A stretch of 64,000 bases of DNA from Paenibacillus_L residui (GTDB lineage Bacteria > Bacillota > Bacilli > Paenibacillales > NBRC-103111): positions 12,638 through 76,637 of the forward strand of contig NZ_JBHTIU010000023.1 in the NCBI RefSeq assembly GCF_042677205.1. The letters run 5' to 3'. A program made the translations under genes and the position numbers. How positions within the stretch are numbered: the stretch's first letter is position 1; every line of letters starts with the position of its first letter. This document shows, piece by piece, positions 16,779 through 23,554 of this stretch. The notes below the pieces were generated by a model. That model was not told where the DNA came from. It made no database searches and worked only from the letters and a program-made list of their open reading frames with translations.

Positions 16779-17652
16779 TTGACTCCACCTTCGCTCGACG
16801 TTTCTCTGCAATTTCTTTCAGTGCATCGGTCCAACTTTGTGTTGCCCCTGCCCCGCCCTGAAGTTTCTGTAGCTCAATCTGTAAGATGGCCGTCCGAACC
16901 TGTTTTTCCTCATCGATGGCCACCAGCTTATTTTTAAGTTCGATTGCCTTCAACTTCTTGTCCTGGACACGAGTCAACGCTTCTTCAAGTTTGATGATAT
17001 CGTCAATCGCACGGAATTCAGTTTCTTCGATCTCGGATTCGACCATTTCAGTGCGAGTAACCGGTATTGTCTTAGTAACACCAGTCTTTTCATCGTGAAC
17101 GGTCATAACATCCTTAATCGCCTTGAGTTCATTTAGGACACGCCGCTGCTTTTCAGTCAACCCATTCATCAGCTTACTGATCCTCTGCAGCATGCGTCGC
17201 TCCCGGATAGATAGCAGCATAATCGCATCATCTGCTTGCTGGATCGGATCAGTATCGATCAGGTCAACAAGCTCCTGCTCGTCTTCCTCAAGAGCATCAA
17301 GCCAGATCGTCTCATACTCGCCGGTTGTAACAGCCTTTTTATTACCGGGAGGACCGCCGGAACCGCCGCGGTTTCCCTTAGCGTTCTGGTTCCCTTTCGG
17401 GGCACCACCTTTATTGCCAAGAGCGTTCTTGTTGCCCTTCGGCGCTCCTCTTCGTTTGGTAACGTTACTATTAGATTCATTGGTAACGTTACCTTTCAAA
17501 TCGTCAGCCCAGCGGTCCTGACTTTTCCACTTGCGGACCTGAGTCTCGCCGATTCCGAGGGAGGCAGCAATGTCCTTTAGTTTCATCTTGCCGCCGCTGT
17601 CCAGCCACATTTTCTTGGCTTCTGCCCGTTGTGGGCTCCGTTCTCTCGCCAC
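16771..17652 (-). CDS. terS: Terminase small subunit, PBSX type
   Basis: A 293-residue protein. Residues about 10-50 form a helix-turn-helix (L-K-D-I-A-x-S-L-G-I-G-E-T-Q-V-R-K-W) for DNA recognition. Residues 69-105 are repeats of the G-A-P-K-G-N-x-N-A-x-G-N type, a known mark of these subunits. The rest is helical and acidic and probably oligomerises. It starts the late morphogenesis operon. Confidence 0.9.
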   Translation of the reverse strand: MARERSPQRAEAKKMWLDSGGKMKLKDIAASLGIGETQVRKWKSQDRWADDLKGNVTNESNSNVTKRRGAPKGNKNALGNKGGAPKGNQNAKGNRGGSGGPPGNKKAVTTGEYETIWLDALEEDEQELVDLIDTDPIQQADDAIMLLSIRERRMLQRISKLMNGLTEKQRRVLNELKAIKDVMTVHDEKTGVTKTIPVTRTEMVESEIEETEFRAIDDIIKLEEALTRVQDKKLKAIELKNKLVAIDEEKQVRTAILQIELQKLQGGAGATQSWTDALKEIAEKRRAKVESNG

Positions 17653-17686
17653 TACATACCACCACCTCCGACAAGAAAAAGACTCA

Positions 17687-17887
17687 TTAGGACCCTTTTT
17701 TAAGTTTCAGAACTTGGTTAGGAATATCGGGTTTACTCCCTAGACTTATCCAATCAGGGTATGTATACCTGACTTTTTCAGCTCTTTCTAACTCGCTTGT
17801 CAAACTTTCTAAGAGAGTAGCTCGCTTTACCTGTTCTCCTAACTTTCTGCTTGAGATTCCTTCTTCTTCAAAACGCTTTAGTACCAT
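17687..17887 (-). CDS. Hypothetical phage protein
   Basis: A 66-residue basic protein (KRFEEEGISSRKLGEQVKRA start). A GGAG site lies 9-10 nt before the ATG. No family recognised. It lies just before the terminase genes. Confidence 0.5.
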   Translation of the reverse strand: MVLKRFEEEGISSRKLGEQVKRATLLESLTSELERAEKVRYTYPDWISLGSKPDIPNQVLKLKKGS

Positions 17888-17980
17888 ACGTTACAACTCC
17901 TTATCAATTATTGAAGGTCTGTATTCGGCCCCCGATTTTATGATAAGGATCTGCAATACATAAATAACGTTCAGAGTGTA

Positions 17981-18196
17981 CTACAATCCATCCTTCTGTA
18001 ACTCTATATCTATTTCAATCAGCTTTTTCAGATCGTCCACCGTCTTAATTTCAATGTGGCCAGCTTGAAAGTCTTTAACCCAGCGTGCAATAGCAGCTTT
18101 TACGATCTTGCGATACTGTTCTTTAGACTCCAAGATACCTTCCATCACCGCGAGCTCATGCTGCAGCAGTAAATCTTCATTATTCGTTGTTCCCAT
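17981..18196 (-). CDS. Hypothetical helical phage protein
   Basis: A 71-residue helical protein (QHELAVMEGILESKEQYRK; VDDLKKLIEIDIELQKD). No known domain. Its leader region overlaps the candidate small RNA on the other strand, whose -35 box lies at the start codon. Confidence 0.5.
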   Translation of the reverse strand: MGTTNNEDLLLQHELAVMEGILESKEQYRKIVKAAIARWVKDFQAGHIEIKTVDDLKKLIEIDIELQKDGL

Positions 18197-18225
18197 TGTC
18201 GTTCCCCTCGGCTTTCCGATATGAT
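18196..18225 (+). promoter_or_regulatory. Promoter of candidate small RNA
   Basis: TTGTCG (18196-18201), an 18-bp spacer and TATGAT (18220-18225) followed by GG. It faces right, against the surrounding genes. Confidence 0.5.
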
Positions 18226-18231
18226 GGAATG

Positions 18232-18335
18232 CGAGATAGCGGATGTCAGCTAAATGCCGCGCGCGGCGGGCCGCTATCTCAGCCGGGGGATACCCTGGTC
18301 TAAGGGGAGGACGTTACCGCGTCCTCCTTTTTCTT
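18232..18335 (+). ncRNA. Candidate structured small RNA with terminator
   Basis: About 100 nt, with three hairpins. GAGATAGCGG (18233-18242) pairs perfectly with CCGCTATCTC (18271-18280) and encloses the palindrome at 18256-18267; CCGGGG (18283-18288) pairs with CCCTGG (18293-18298) around GATA; GGAGGACG (18306-18313) pairs with CGTCCTCC (18320-18327) and is followed by TTTTTCTTTT. The T-run is on the plus strand only, so this is not the terminator of the minus-strand methylase gene. No ribosome binding site precedes the one in-frame ATG. Function unknown. Confidence 0.55.
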
Positions 18336-19634
18336 TTATGCTGCTGTTTCAGACCGATGAATAAGAATTGGCTCGATACCAGTCGCTTGCTGGTACCGCT
18401 TTTTAATCACATCACAGAATACTGGATCAAGCTCTATGGTCCGGCACGCCCTGCCCATCTGTTCACATGTCATCAATGTGGAGCCGCTACCGCCGAAGAA
18501 ATCGACGACCAAGTCGCCGCGCTGGCTGCTGTTGCCGATTGGTATGGCCAGCAATTCGAGAGGCTTCTGTGTCGGGTGGACGTATTTCGTGACGTCTCCG
18601 CGGGACACTTCCCATACCGTTGTTGGCAAGGGCTCTTCCGCCGGCAATCCCGAACGCCATACCGTCGATTGTCGGCGGTCGCCGTACCAGGCAGGGGACT
18701 GCCTGCGCATATGGCCGTAGAAAACCGGCTCATGCTGCCAGCGGTACTGCGACCAACCGAAGGAAGCGGCGTTTTTCACCCAGACACACTGTGAACGGAC
18801 AACGATGCCTGCTGTGTTCATGGCATCCTCGAATTCACGCTGATAAGAAGAAGGATGGAAGACATAGATTGCTGCGGTGGGTTCCATTGCTGCAACATAG
18901 TTCTTAAAAACGGAATGCAAAAAGCCCGCAAATTCCTCTGCGGGCATGTCATCGTTCATTATACTGCTGCGTCCGTCTGCAGCGAGCCGCTCCGAATCGC
19001 TCTCTACGGCCACATTGTACGGCGGATCAGTGACAACAAGGGCAGCCTTGGCTCCTTCCATCAATCGTGAGACGTCTTCCGGATCCGTAGCATCGCCACA
19101 CACTAAAAGATGCCTCCCGAGCTGCCAGACATCGCCGCGGCGCGTCTCTGGCTCCTTGATCTGTTCAAGAGTCCGGCCAACATCGAAATCATCCTCAACC
19201 ACCTGCGGCTCTATGTCCGGTACGTCCGGCATCCCTGCGATTAGGTCTCCTATCTCATCCTGATCGAAGCCGGTAAGCTCCAAATCCGCCCCGACCACCT
19301 GCAGTTCCGAGAGCAATATGGCCAAGGCATCCTCATCCCATCGCCCGCTGATCTTGTTTAACGCGAGGTTAAGCAGACGCTCCTGCTCCGGGTTCAGGTC
19401 AACAACGGAAACCTCTACCTCCGAGTGCCCTAGCTCTTTGACAAGGATCTTGAAGCGTTGATGCCCGCCGACCATATTGCCGGTCCGTTCGTTCCAGACG
19501 ATCGGCTCTACGTACCCGAACGATTCAATGCTGTGGCGCAGTTTCTCGTACTCCGGATCGCCAGGCTGAAGATCGACACGGGGGTTGTAGACTGCTGGAT
19601 TGATGTGATCTATTGGGATGGTTTGAATGTTCAT
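18336..19634 (-). CDS. ParB-like nuclease domain / DNA methylase fusion
   Basis: A 432-residue protein. Residues 1-90 are a ParB/Srx fold with the G-G-H-Q-R motif at about 56-60; residues about 165-430 are a beta-class adenine/cytosine-N4 methyltransferase with D-P-P-Y-N-V at about 203-208 and the AdoMet motif V-V-D-F-F-G-G-S-G-S near 390. Start ATG 19634 has AAGGAG 7 nt upstream. Such fusions are common in prophages and may protect phage DNA from host restriction. Target sequence not predictable here. Confidence 0.9.
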   Translation of the reverse strand: MNIQTIPIDHINPAVYNPRVDLQPGDPEYEKLRHSIESFGYVEPIVWNERTGNMVGGHQRFKILVKELGHSEVEVSVVDLNPEQERLLNLALNKISGRWDEDALAILLSELQVVGADLELTGFDQDEIGDLIAGMPDVPDIEPQVVEDDFDVGRTLEQIKEPETRRGDVWQLGRHLLVCGDATDPEDVSRLMEGAKAALVVTDPPYNVAVESDSERLAADGRSSIMNDDMPAEEFAGFLHSVFKNYVAAMEPTAAIYVFHPSSYQREFEDAMNTAGIVVRSQCVWVKNAASFGWSQYRWQHEPVFYGHMRRQSPAWYGDRRQSTVWRSGLPAEEPLPTTVWEVSRGDVTKYVHPTQKPLELLAIPIGNSSQRGDLVVDFFGGSGSTLMTCEQMGRACRTIELDPVFCDVIKKRYQQATGIEPILIHRSETAA

Positions 19635-19650
19635 GTGATCGCTCCTTTTT

Positions 19651-19673
19651 AAAAAAAGCACTAGATGGTGCTA
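19651..19673 (-). terminator. Minus-strand terminator
   Basis: AGCAC (19657-19661) pairs with GTGCT (19668-19672); on the minus strand it is followed by a run of seven U. It ends the transcript of the small 75-residue gene just before the ParB-methylase gene. Confidence 0.65.
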
Positions 19674-19691
19674 ACTTCTAAAAAACTGTAA

Positions 19692-19919
19692 CTATTTTTC
19701 TTCTGCTATACCCCCTCTTTTAAAATGATATTTATCACTACAATTCTTACAATCACAATAAATGTCCCAATTTTTAAACCCTGTAATGTCATCAATTTCA
19801 TAAGCTACGACGCCTTTTCCACATGGACACTCATATTTCTGTTCGGTTATATGTCCATGTCTATTACTAAAACCTACACTATCACTTTTGGTGTCAATCA
19901 GTTTTAAATACATGCCCAT
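19692..19919 (-). CDS. Hypothetical zinc-ribbon-like protein
   Basis: A 75-residue protein with C-P-C (31-33) and C-D-C-x-x-C (54-59) plus a His, which together could hold one zinc. AT-rich compared with its neighbours. No family name. It is followed by a terminator. Confidence 0.5.
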   Translation of the reverse strand: MGMYLKLIDTKSDSVGFSNRHGHITEQKYECPCGKGVVAYEIDDITGFKNWDIYCDCKNCSDKYHFKRGGIAEEK

Positions 19920-19961
19920 CCCTCCCTCTCATTATATTTCGACAAAAGGAAGGGATTTCCT

Positions 19962-20420
19962 TCAGACTTTGAACTGTAACAACACCAGCCCCCGCCTCTT
20001 GCTCCGTCCGATCCGCCGGAAGCCAGCTTTCAAAAAACAAAAGCCCGGATTAGAACTCCGAACTTTCGATTGATCAACATATGTGATTATGCCGTCTGGC
20101 GGAGGCTGTCCCCATTCAATGTATGTGGCTTCAACTGCGGCGCGGATCATGTCGCTACTAAGATGGTTGGACTCGTTTCGGAAGATCGCGCACTCCCAAG
20201 CTTGAAGCCCGTCATCCCGGATACCTGACCATGTGACCCAAACAGCATCACCTGGAGCCGTCCTCAACACAAGGTTGCGACCAGGCCGACAGAATTGAGG
20301 ACTCCCGATGGTTTGCCGGGAGTAATGACGATCGGCCAGAAGACGGCAAGCACGATCACCTTTGTGGGTTACAAGCCAAGGACCGTACTCGGGCAATTCC
20401 ATCATTGTCTGCAGCAGCAT
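19962..20420 (-). CDS. Phage protein, possible GNAT-like fold
   Basis: A 152-residue protein. N-terminal HKGDRACRLLADRHYSRQ and C-terminal L-K-A-G-F-R-R-I-G-R-S with internal Y-V-D-Q-x-K-V-R-S-x-N-P-G-x-C-F look like the last strands and helix of an N-acetyltransferase fold (..NPG..F.KAGF). The same pattern is seen in unnamed phage proteins. Substrate unknown; call is tentative. Confidence 0.5.
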   Translation of the reverse strand: MLLQTMMELPEYGPWLVTHKGDRACRLLADRHYSRQTIGSPQFCRPGRNLVLRTAPGDAVWVTWSGIRDDGLQAWECAIFRNESNHLSSDMIRAAVEATYIEWGQPPPDGIITYVDQSKVRSSNPGFCFLKAGFRRIGRSKRRGLVLLQFKV

Positions 20421-20585
20421 CCTCCACTCCTTTGTGTTGAGTCGGTTTCCCCCTCAGGCAAAGCCGTTAATGTTTCACCAGAGCGCCAGAATGGCCCCGT
20501 TCCGACTTTCTACGGACTTCATCCTGTAAATATACTACGGGAGCATACGTTCTTGAAACGGGCTTTTATTGCCCGTGAGAGCAGA
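20421..20585. other. Gap without a clear gene
   Basis: No frame with a ribosome binding site was found. A small hairpin (CGGGC/GCCCG, about 20559-20575) lies near the right end; on the minus strand it could be a second stop for the gene to its right. Confidence 0.4.
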
Positions 20586-20609
20586 GAAAAAGCACCGGTT
20601 AGGGTGCTT
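20586..20609 (-). terminator. Minus-strand terminator
   Basis: AAGCACC (20590-20596) pairs with GGTGCTT (20603-20609), followed on the minus strand by UUUUUCUC. It lies 13 bp after the 178-residue gene. Confidence 0.7.
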
Positions 20610-20621
20610 AACTTAATAACT

Positions 20622-21158
20622 TTAAATTTTATATTTACCAAATGCTTCTATCGCTTGTTGGTCCTCCCACTCATTTCTTTTAGATCTTGAAAAATTACGG
20701 CTAACAATTTCTTTCCAGTTATCTAAATTAATTTGAGCGTGTTGATAATAGTCAGTTCTTTTTAACCTAGTTAGTACTCTTTCGAAAGCATCAACTGCTT
20801 CTTCCCTGGATTCTTCATCGAAATTATACTTTTGTTGTACCTCTGATGATCTTCTTATAGATTCTTCATTGTTGACGATTGAGCTTCCTTGGGTGTATAT
20901 AATGCGTTCTAATGTTTCTGTAACAACATTCACCATACCACACACCAAAAAATCTTCATTAATTTTTTCATTATTTAGAAGCTCTAGAACCCTCTCTTTT
21001 GTATTCCCAATAAAATCATCTGATGTTACAAAATTCGCGCCTAGTTTGTAGCCAATTTCAAAGAAAATCGCTCTCGGTTCCAGTACCCAAAGGTGTGATT
21101 TGTCTTTCCATTCTTCGATGGATTCATAAAATCTTTCTACTCCATCACACTTCGACAC
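20622..21158 (-). CDS. Hypothetical AT-rich phage cargo protein
   Basis: A 178-residue, helical, charged protein with no recognisable family. Its base composition is clearly more AT-rich than that of the surrounding genes, and it has its own terminator, so it looks like an independently acquired accessory gene (a moron). Two conserved-looking patches are EPRAIFFEIGYKLGANF and EAVDAFERVLTRLKRTDYY. It faces the plus-strand gene at 21217, and the two share a 58-bp divergent promoter region. Confidence 0.5.
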   Translation of the reverse strand: MSKCDGVERFYESIEEWKDKSHLWVLEPRAIFFEIGYKLGANFVTSDDFIGNTKERVLELLNNEKINEDFLVCGMVNVVTETLERIIYTQGSSIVNNEESIRRSSEVQQKYNFDEESREEAVDAFERVLTRLKRTDYYQHAQINLDNWKEIVSRNFSRSKRNEWEDQQAIEAFGKYKI

Positions 21159-21216
21159 AAGGAAGGATTTTCCTGCACCCCTGCCGAAAGTATTAGTCCA
21201 AAAGGAGGTTTTTATC

Positions 21217-21408
21217 TTGGAGAAAGGTTACACCCTAAAATCACCATTTGATTTCGATAACGCTATATTTTTCCGAAAGTCAGTCGAAGTCTGGCAACAG
21301 GGCCAATTAATCGACTACGGCGGCCCGATCCAGGGACATTCGGAGATTGCTGTCGTCATAAATGGAGAGAAATACTTAAAGTCCGTCTGCGAATTCAAGG
21401 TCCGCTAG
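21217..21408 (+). CDS. Hypothetical small protein, opposite to phage genes
   Basis: A 63-residue protein from a TTG start with an excellent AAAGGAGG site 8 nt upstream (21201-21208). Predicted beta strands (FFRKSVEVWQQGQLIDYGG; SEIAVVINGEKYLK) and no signal peptide. No family recognised. It is one of the few plus-strand genes in the prophage body, so it may be expressed in the lysogen. Confidence 0.6.
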   Translation: MEKGYTLKSPFDFDNAIFFRKSVEVWQQGQLIDYGGPIQGHSEIAVVINGEKYLKSVCEFKVR

Positions 21409-21444
21409 ACGGATGTTGTTATGTTTCCTACTATAAATAGATAA

Positions 21445-21506
21445 AGCGAGAAGAGGTACGCCCCGGTTCATTCGCTGCAGTAGCAGCCGTGCGTTTCATT
21501 CTCGCT
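21445..21506 (+). other. Stable 62-nt inverted repeat
   Basis: AGCGAGAA (21445-21452) pairs with TTCTCGCT (21499-21506). Inside, GCTGC (21474-21478) pairs with GCAGC (21483-21487) around AGTA. It may end the plus-strand transcript or be a structured RNA; there is no strong T-run. Confidence 0.4.
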
Positions 21507-21584
21507 CGATTTCCACAATGCCATAATAACATGTTATTTTCCTCAGGCGGACTTCAACATTTCCCGAAATGTCCCACATTTTCG

Positions 21585-22082
21585 TCAAAATTCGGTCAGC
21601 CGTTCGAAGAACCCAAGCAGTTTCAATGTATTCGCAATTGACAGTATTCCTTCATCGATTCTTCGGTCGATCGTGCTATCGCTCAGCCCCCTCCGAAAAA
21701 ATAGAATTGTCTCCTTACGACTATATCCCTGGAAGAACCGGTACTCAACTGCTTTCTTTGCATCTTCATCCTGGATCAGACCGGCAGCCCGCTGCAGCAT
21801 ACTTGTGTAAAAACAATACTGCTCATATACCCATTTCTGCTTTTCCGTCAATATGACGGCATTCGCCGTTTTGTCAGCATGATGGTCTTCTGCATCTATC
21901 CGGCGTCCTACCTCTCCATCAACGGCCACCAGCGCTAGGTCCTTCTCGAACCGCTCGTAATCTTGCATCAGAGCAATCATATTTGTATATTTTTTGAGAA
22001 GGAATTTCGTCTTCTGGATTTCTTGCCTTGTTGCTTCCGAAAAAAGCTCAAACTGCCCCCATACCATCGCCATTCCCCTCAT
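21585..22082 (-). CDS. ArpU-like late gene transcription regulator
   Basis: A 165-residue helical protein. The C-terminal 60 residues (V-E-Y-R-F-F-Q-G-Y-S-R-K-E-T-I ... S-D-S-T-I-D-R-R-I-D-E-G-I) look like a sigma-70 region-4 helix-turn-helix, as in the ArpU/RinA family that turns on phage late genes. Position is right: after replication and methylase genes and before the packaging genes. It is the likely activator of the operon at 167-17652. Confidence 0.75.
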   Translation of the reverse strand: MRGMAMVWGQFELFSEATRQEIQKTKFLLKKYTNMIALMQDYERFEKDLALVAVDGEVGRRIDAEDHHADKTANAVILTEKQKWVYEQYCFYTSMLQRAAGLIQDEDAKKAVEYRFFQGYSRKETILFFRRGLSDSTIDRRIDEGILSIANTLKLLGFFERLTEF

Positions 22083-22092
22083 TCCCCTTTTG

Positions 22093-22167
22093 TGCTATAT
22101 TGGTTTGAGAGGAATACTAATAGACTCTTCCCCCGCGGTCCGGCCAAGGTGCGGGGGCTTTTTTTAT
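22093..22167 (+). ncRNA. Short plus-strand transcription unit (candidate RNA)
   Basis: TG-C-TATATT (22093-22101) is an extended -10; about 25 nt past the expected start, CCCCCGC (22130-22136) pairs with GCGGGGG (22151-22157), followed by T7. The predicted RNA is about 60 nt, has no reading frame with a ribosome binding site, and is antisense to the leader of the ArpU-like gene. Confidence 0.5.
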
Positions 22168-22415
22168 TTTTCTTGCATGATCTTTTCGATATATGCTTTG
22201 AGAAAAAAACTTTTTTCTTCTTCCAATTTTGCGATTTCCTTCCGTAGCCGACGATTCTCGTCTAATACGTCACGATAACACTCCAGAACATCGTCAATTT
22301 CGACTTCCGGATCAGTCAGTAGGGGAATCATCCCTGGACTGCTTCGACAAAACAAAACACCTTCTTCGGTCCTTATTAGTGATCCTCCATCCTTCAAAGG
22401 GTACTCTCTTTCCAA
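22164..22415 (-). CDS. Hypothetical coiled-coil phage protein
   Basis: An 83-residue protein whose second half is a coiled coil (ENRRLRKEIAKLEEEKSFFLKAYIEK). The first half has a short beta hairpin. No family recognised. It lies between the N4 methyltransferase and the late regulator. Confidence 0.5.
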   Translation of the reverse strand: MEREYPLKDGGSLIRTEEGVLFCRSSPGMIPLLTDPEVEIDDVLECYRDVLDENRRLRKEIAKLEEEKSFFLKAYIEKIMQEK

Positions 22416-22434
22416 CTTTGACCACCAACCTTTT

Positions 22435-23541
22435 TCATAGATTTAAAATCGGTTGTATTATTGCAGTACGTCTCTTTGCGATCTCAACATATGAGCTATT
22501 CCATTCAATGATGGTGCATTCCCGGTTATTTTCCAGTGCTACTTTATAGGTCGTTCCGGATCCGCCGAAAGGATCAAGGACCCGCCCCCCCACCGGAGCA
22601 CCAGCTAAGATGCACGGCTCAATCAATATTTCGGGAAATGTGGCAAAATGCGCTTCTGAAAATTGGGCCGTGCACACATTCCATACCGATCTCTTATTAC
22701 GGTATCCGTAATACTTGATGTCTTCTCGTTCTTCCCGATGTTGAGCCGGTTTCCCAGGCACTTTTCCTTCGTTTACTTTCCGACTAAAACTATATGCCTT
22801 ACCCACTGCTTTCATTGGCCCGTTTGTCTTTGTTCCGCCATTTGCTCGATACGAACCTTGTTGAGCCTCGATATTTTGTGATAATCTAGCTAAACTTGAT
22901 TCGGCCATTGGTTCTTTTATAGAGTCTTTGTCGTAATAGTATTTCTCTGACTTAGAAAGCAGAAAGATGTATTCATGAGCCTTAGTAGGACGGTCCCTAA
23001 CGCTTTCTGGCATCGCGTTAGGCTTGTTCCAAATGATATCTGATCTGAGATACCAACCATCTGCTTGCAGCGCAAAGGCTACACGCCATGGGATGCCGAC
23101 AAGGTCTTTAGATTTAAGGTTTGACGGCAATATTCTTTTAGGCCTTTGCCTAACTGTATCCCCTTGTTTATCTGATAAATAATGCTTTCCATGCCATCTC
23201 TCATTAAATCCCTCGTCCCTCCGAGGAGCGCCGGCATAACTATCTCCGAAATTAAGCCATAGGGTTCCATCCTTTCGTAATAAACGCCATACTTCCCGGA
23301 AAACCTTTACCATATGAGCAACAAACATTTCAGGAGTTGGTTCTAGACCAAGACAACCGGTCCACTCCGGTACGGTCATGGGCGACAGCCCTGGCATCGG
23401 CGTATACGTCACCTCTGGCCAGTATGTCTGGGTCAGACTGTAATCCCGCAGCCCCCAATATGGGGGGGAAGTCACACATGTGTGAAAGGATTCGGCCTCG
23501 AGTTGTGGCATAACTTCAATGCAGTTTCCTTGTATGATCAT
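22435..23541 (-). CDS. Site-specific DNA methyltransferase (N4/N6 type)
   Basis: A 368-residue methyltransferase with the catalytic T-S-P-P-Y-W motif at residues 24-29 and D-P-F-G-G-S-G-T-T (AdoMet) near 330, so the order is that of the beta class; S-P-P-Y favours cytosine-N4. The ATG at 23541 is preferred over a longer frame since AGGAGG lies 9 nt upstream. It is 13 bp from the C5 methyltransferase stop and likely cotranscribed. No restriction enzyme gene is beside it, so it is a solitary phage enzyme. Confidence 0.88.
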   Translation of the reverse strand: MIIQGNCIEVMPQLEAESFHTCVTSPPYWGLRDYSLTQTYWPEVTYTPMPGLSPMTVPEWTGCLGLEPTPEMFVAHMVKVFREVWRLLRKDGTLWLNFGDSYAGAPRRDEGFNERWHGKHYLSDKQGDTVRQRPKRILPSNLKSKDLVGIPWRVAFALQADGWYLRSDIIWNKPNAMPESVRDRPTKAHEYIFLLSKSEKYYYDKDSIKEPMAESSLARLSQNIEAQQGSYRANGGTKTNGPMKAVGKAYSFSRKVNEGKVPGKPAQHREEREDIKYYGYRNKRSVWNVCTAQFSEAHFATFPEILIEPCILAGAPVGGRVLDPFGGSGTTYKVALENNRECTIIEWNSSYVEIAKRRTAIIQPILNL

Positions 23542-23554
23542 TTTTGATATCCTC

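Noticed and set aside
18243..18794. A 183-codon plus-strand frame starting in the small RNA candidate
   Set aside because: No Shine-Dalgarno sequence; it runs through the terminator hairpin and then opposite the ParB-methylase gene.
21523..21538. AATAACATGTTATT palindrome as an operator
   Set aside because: A short AT-rich palindrome with no adjacent promoter; chance occurrence is likely.
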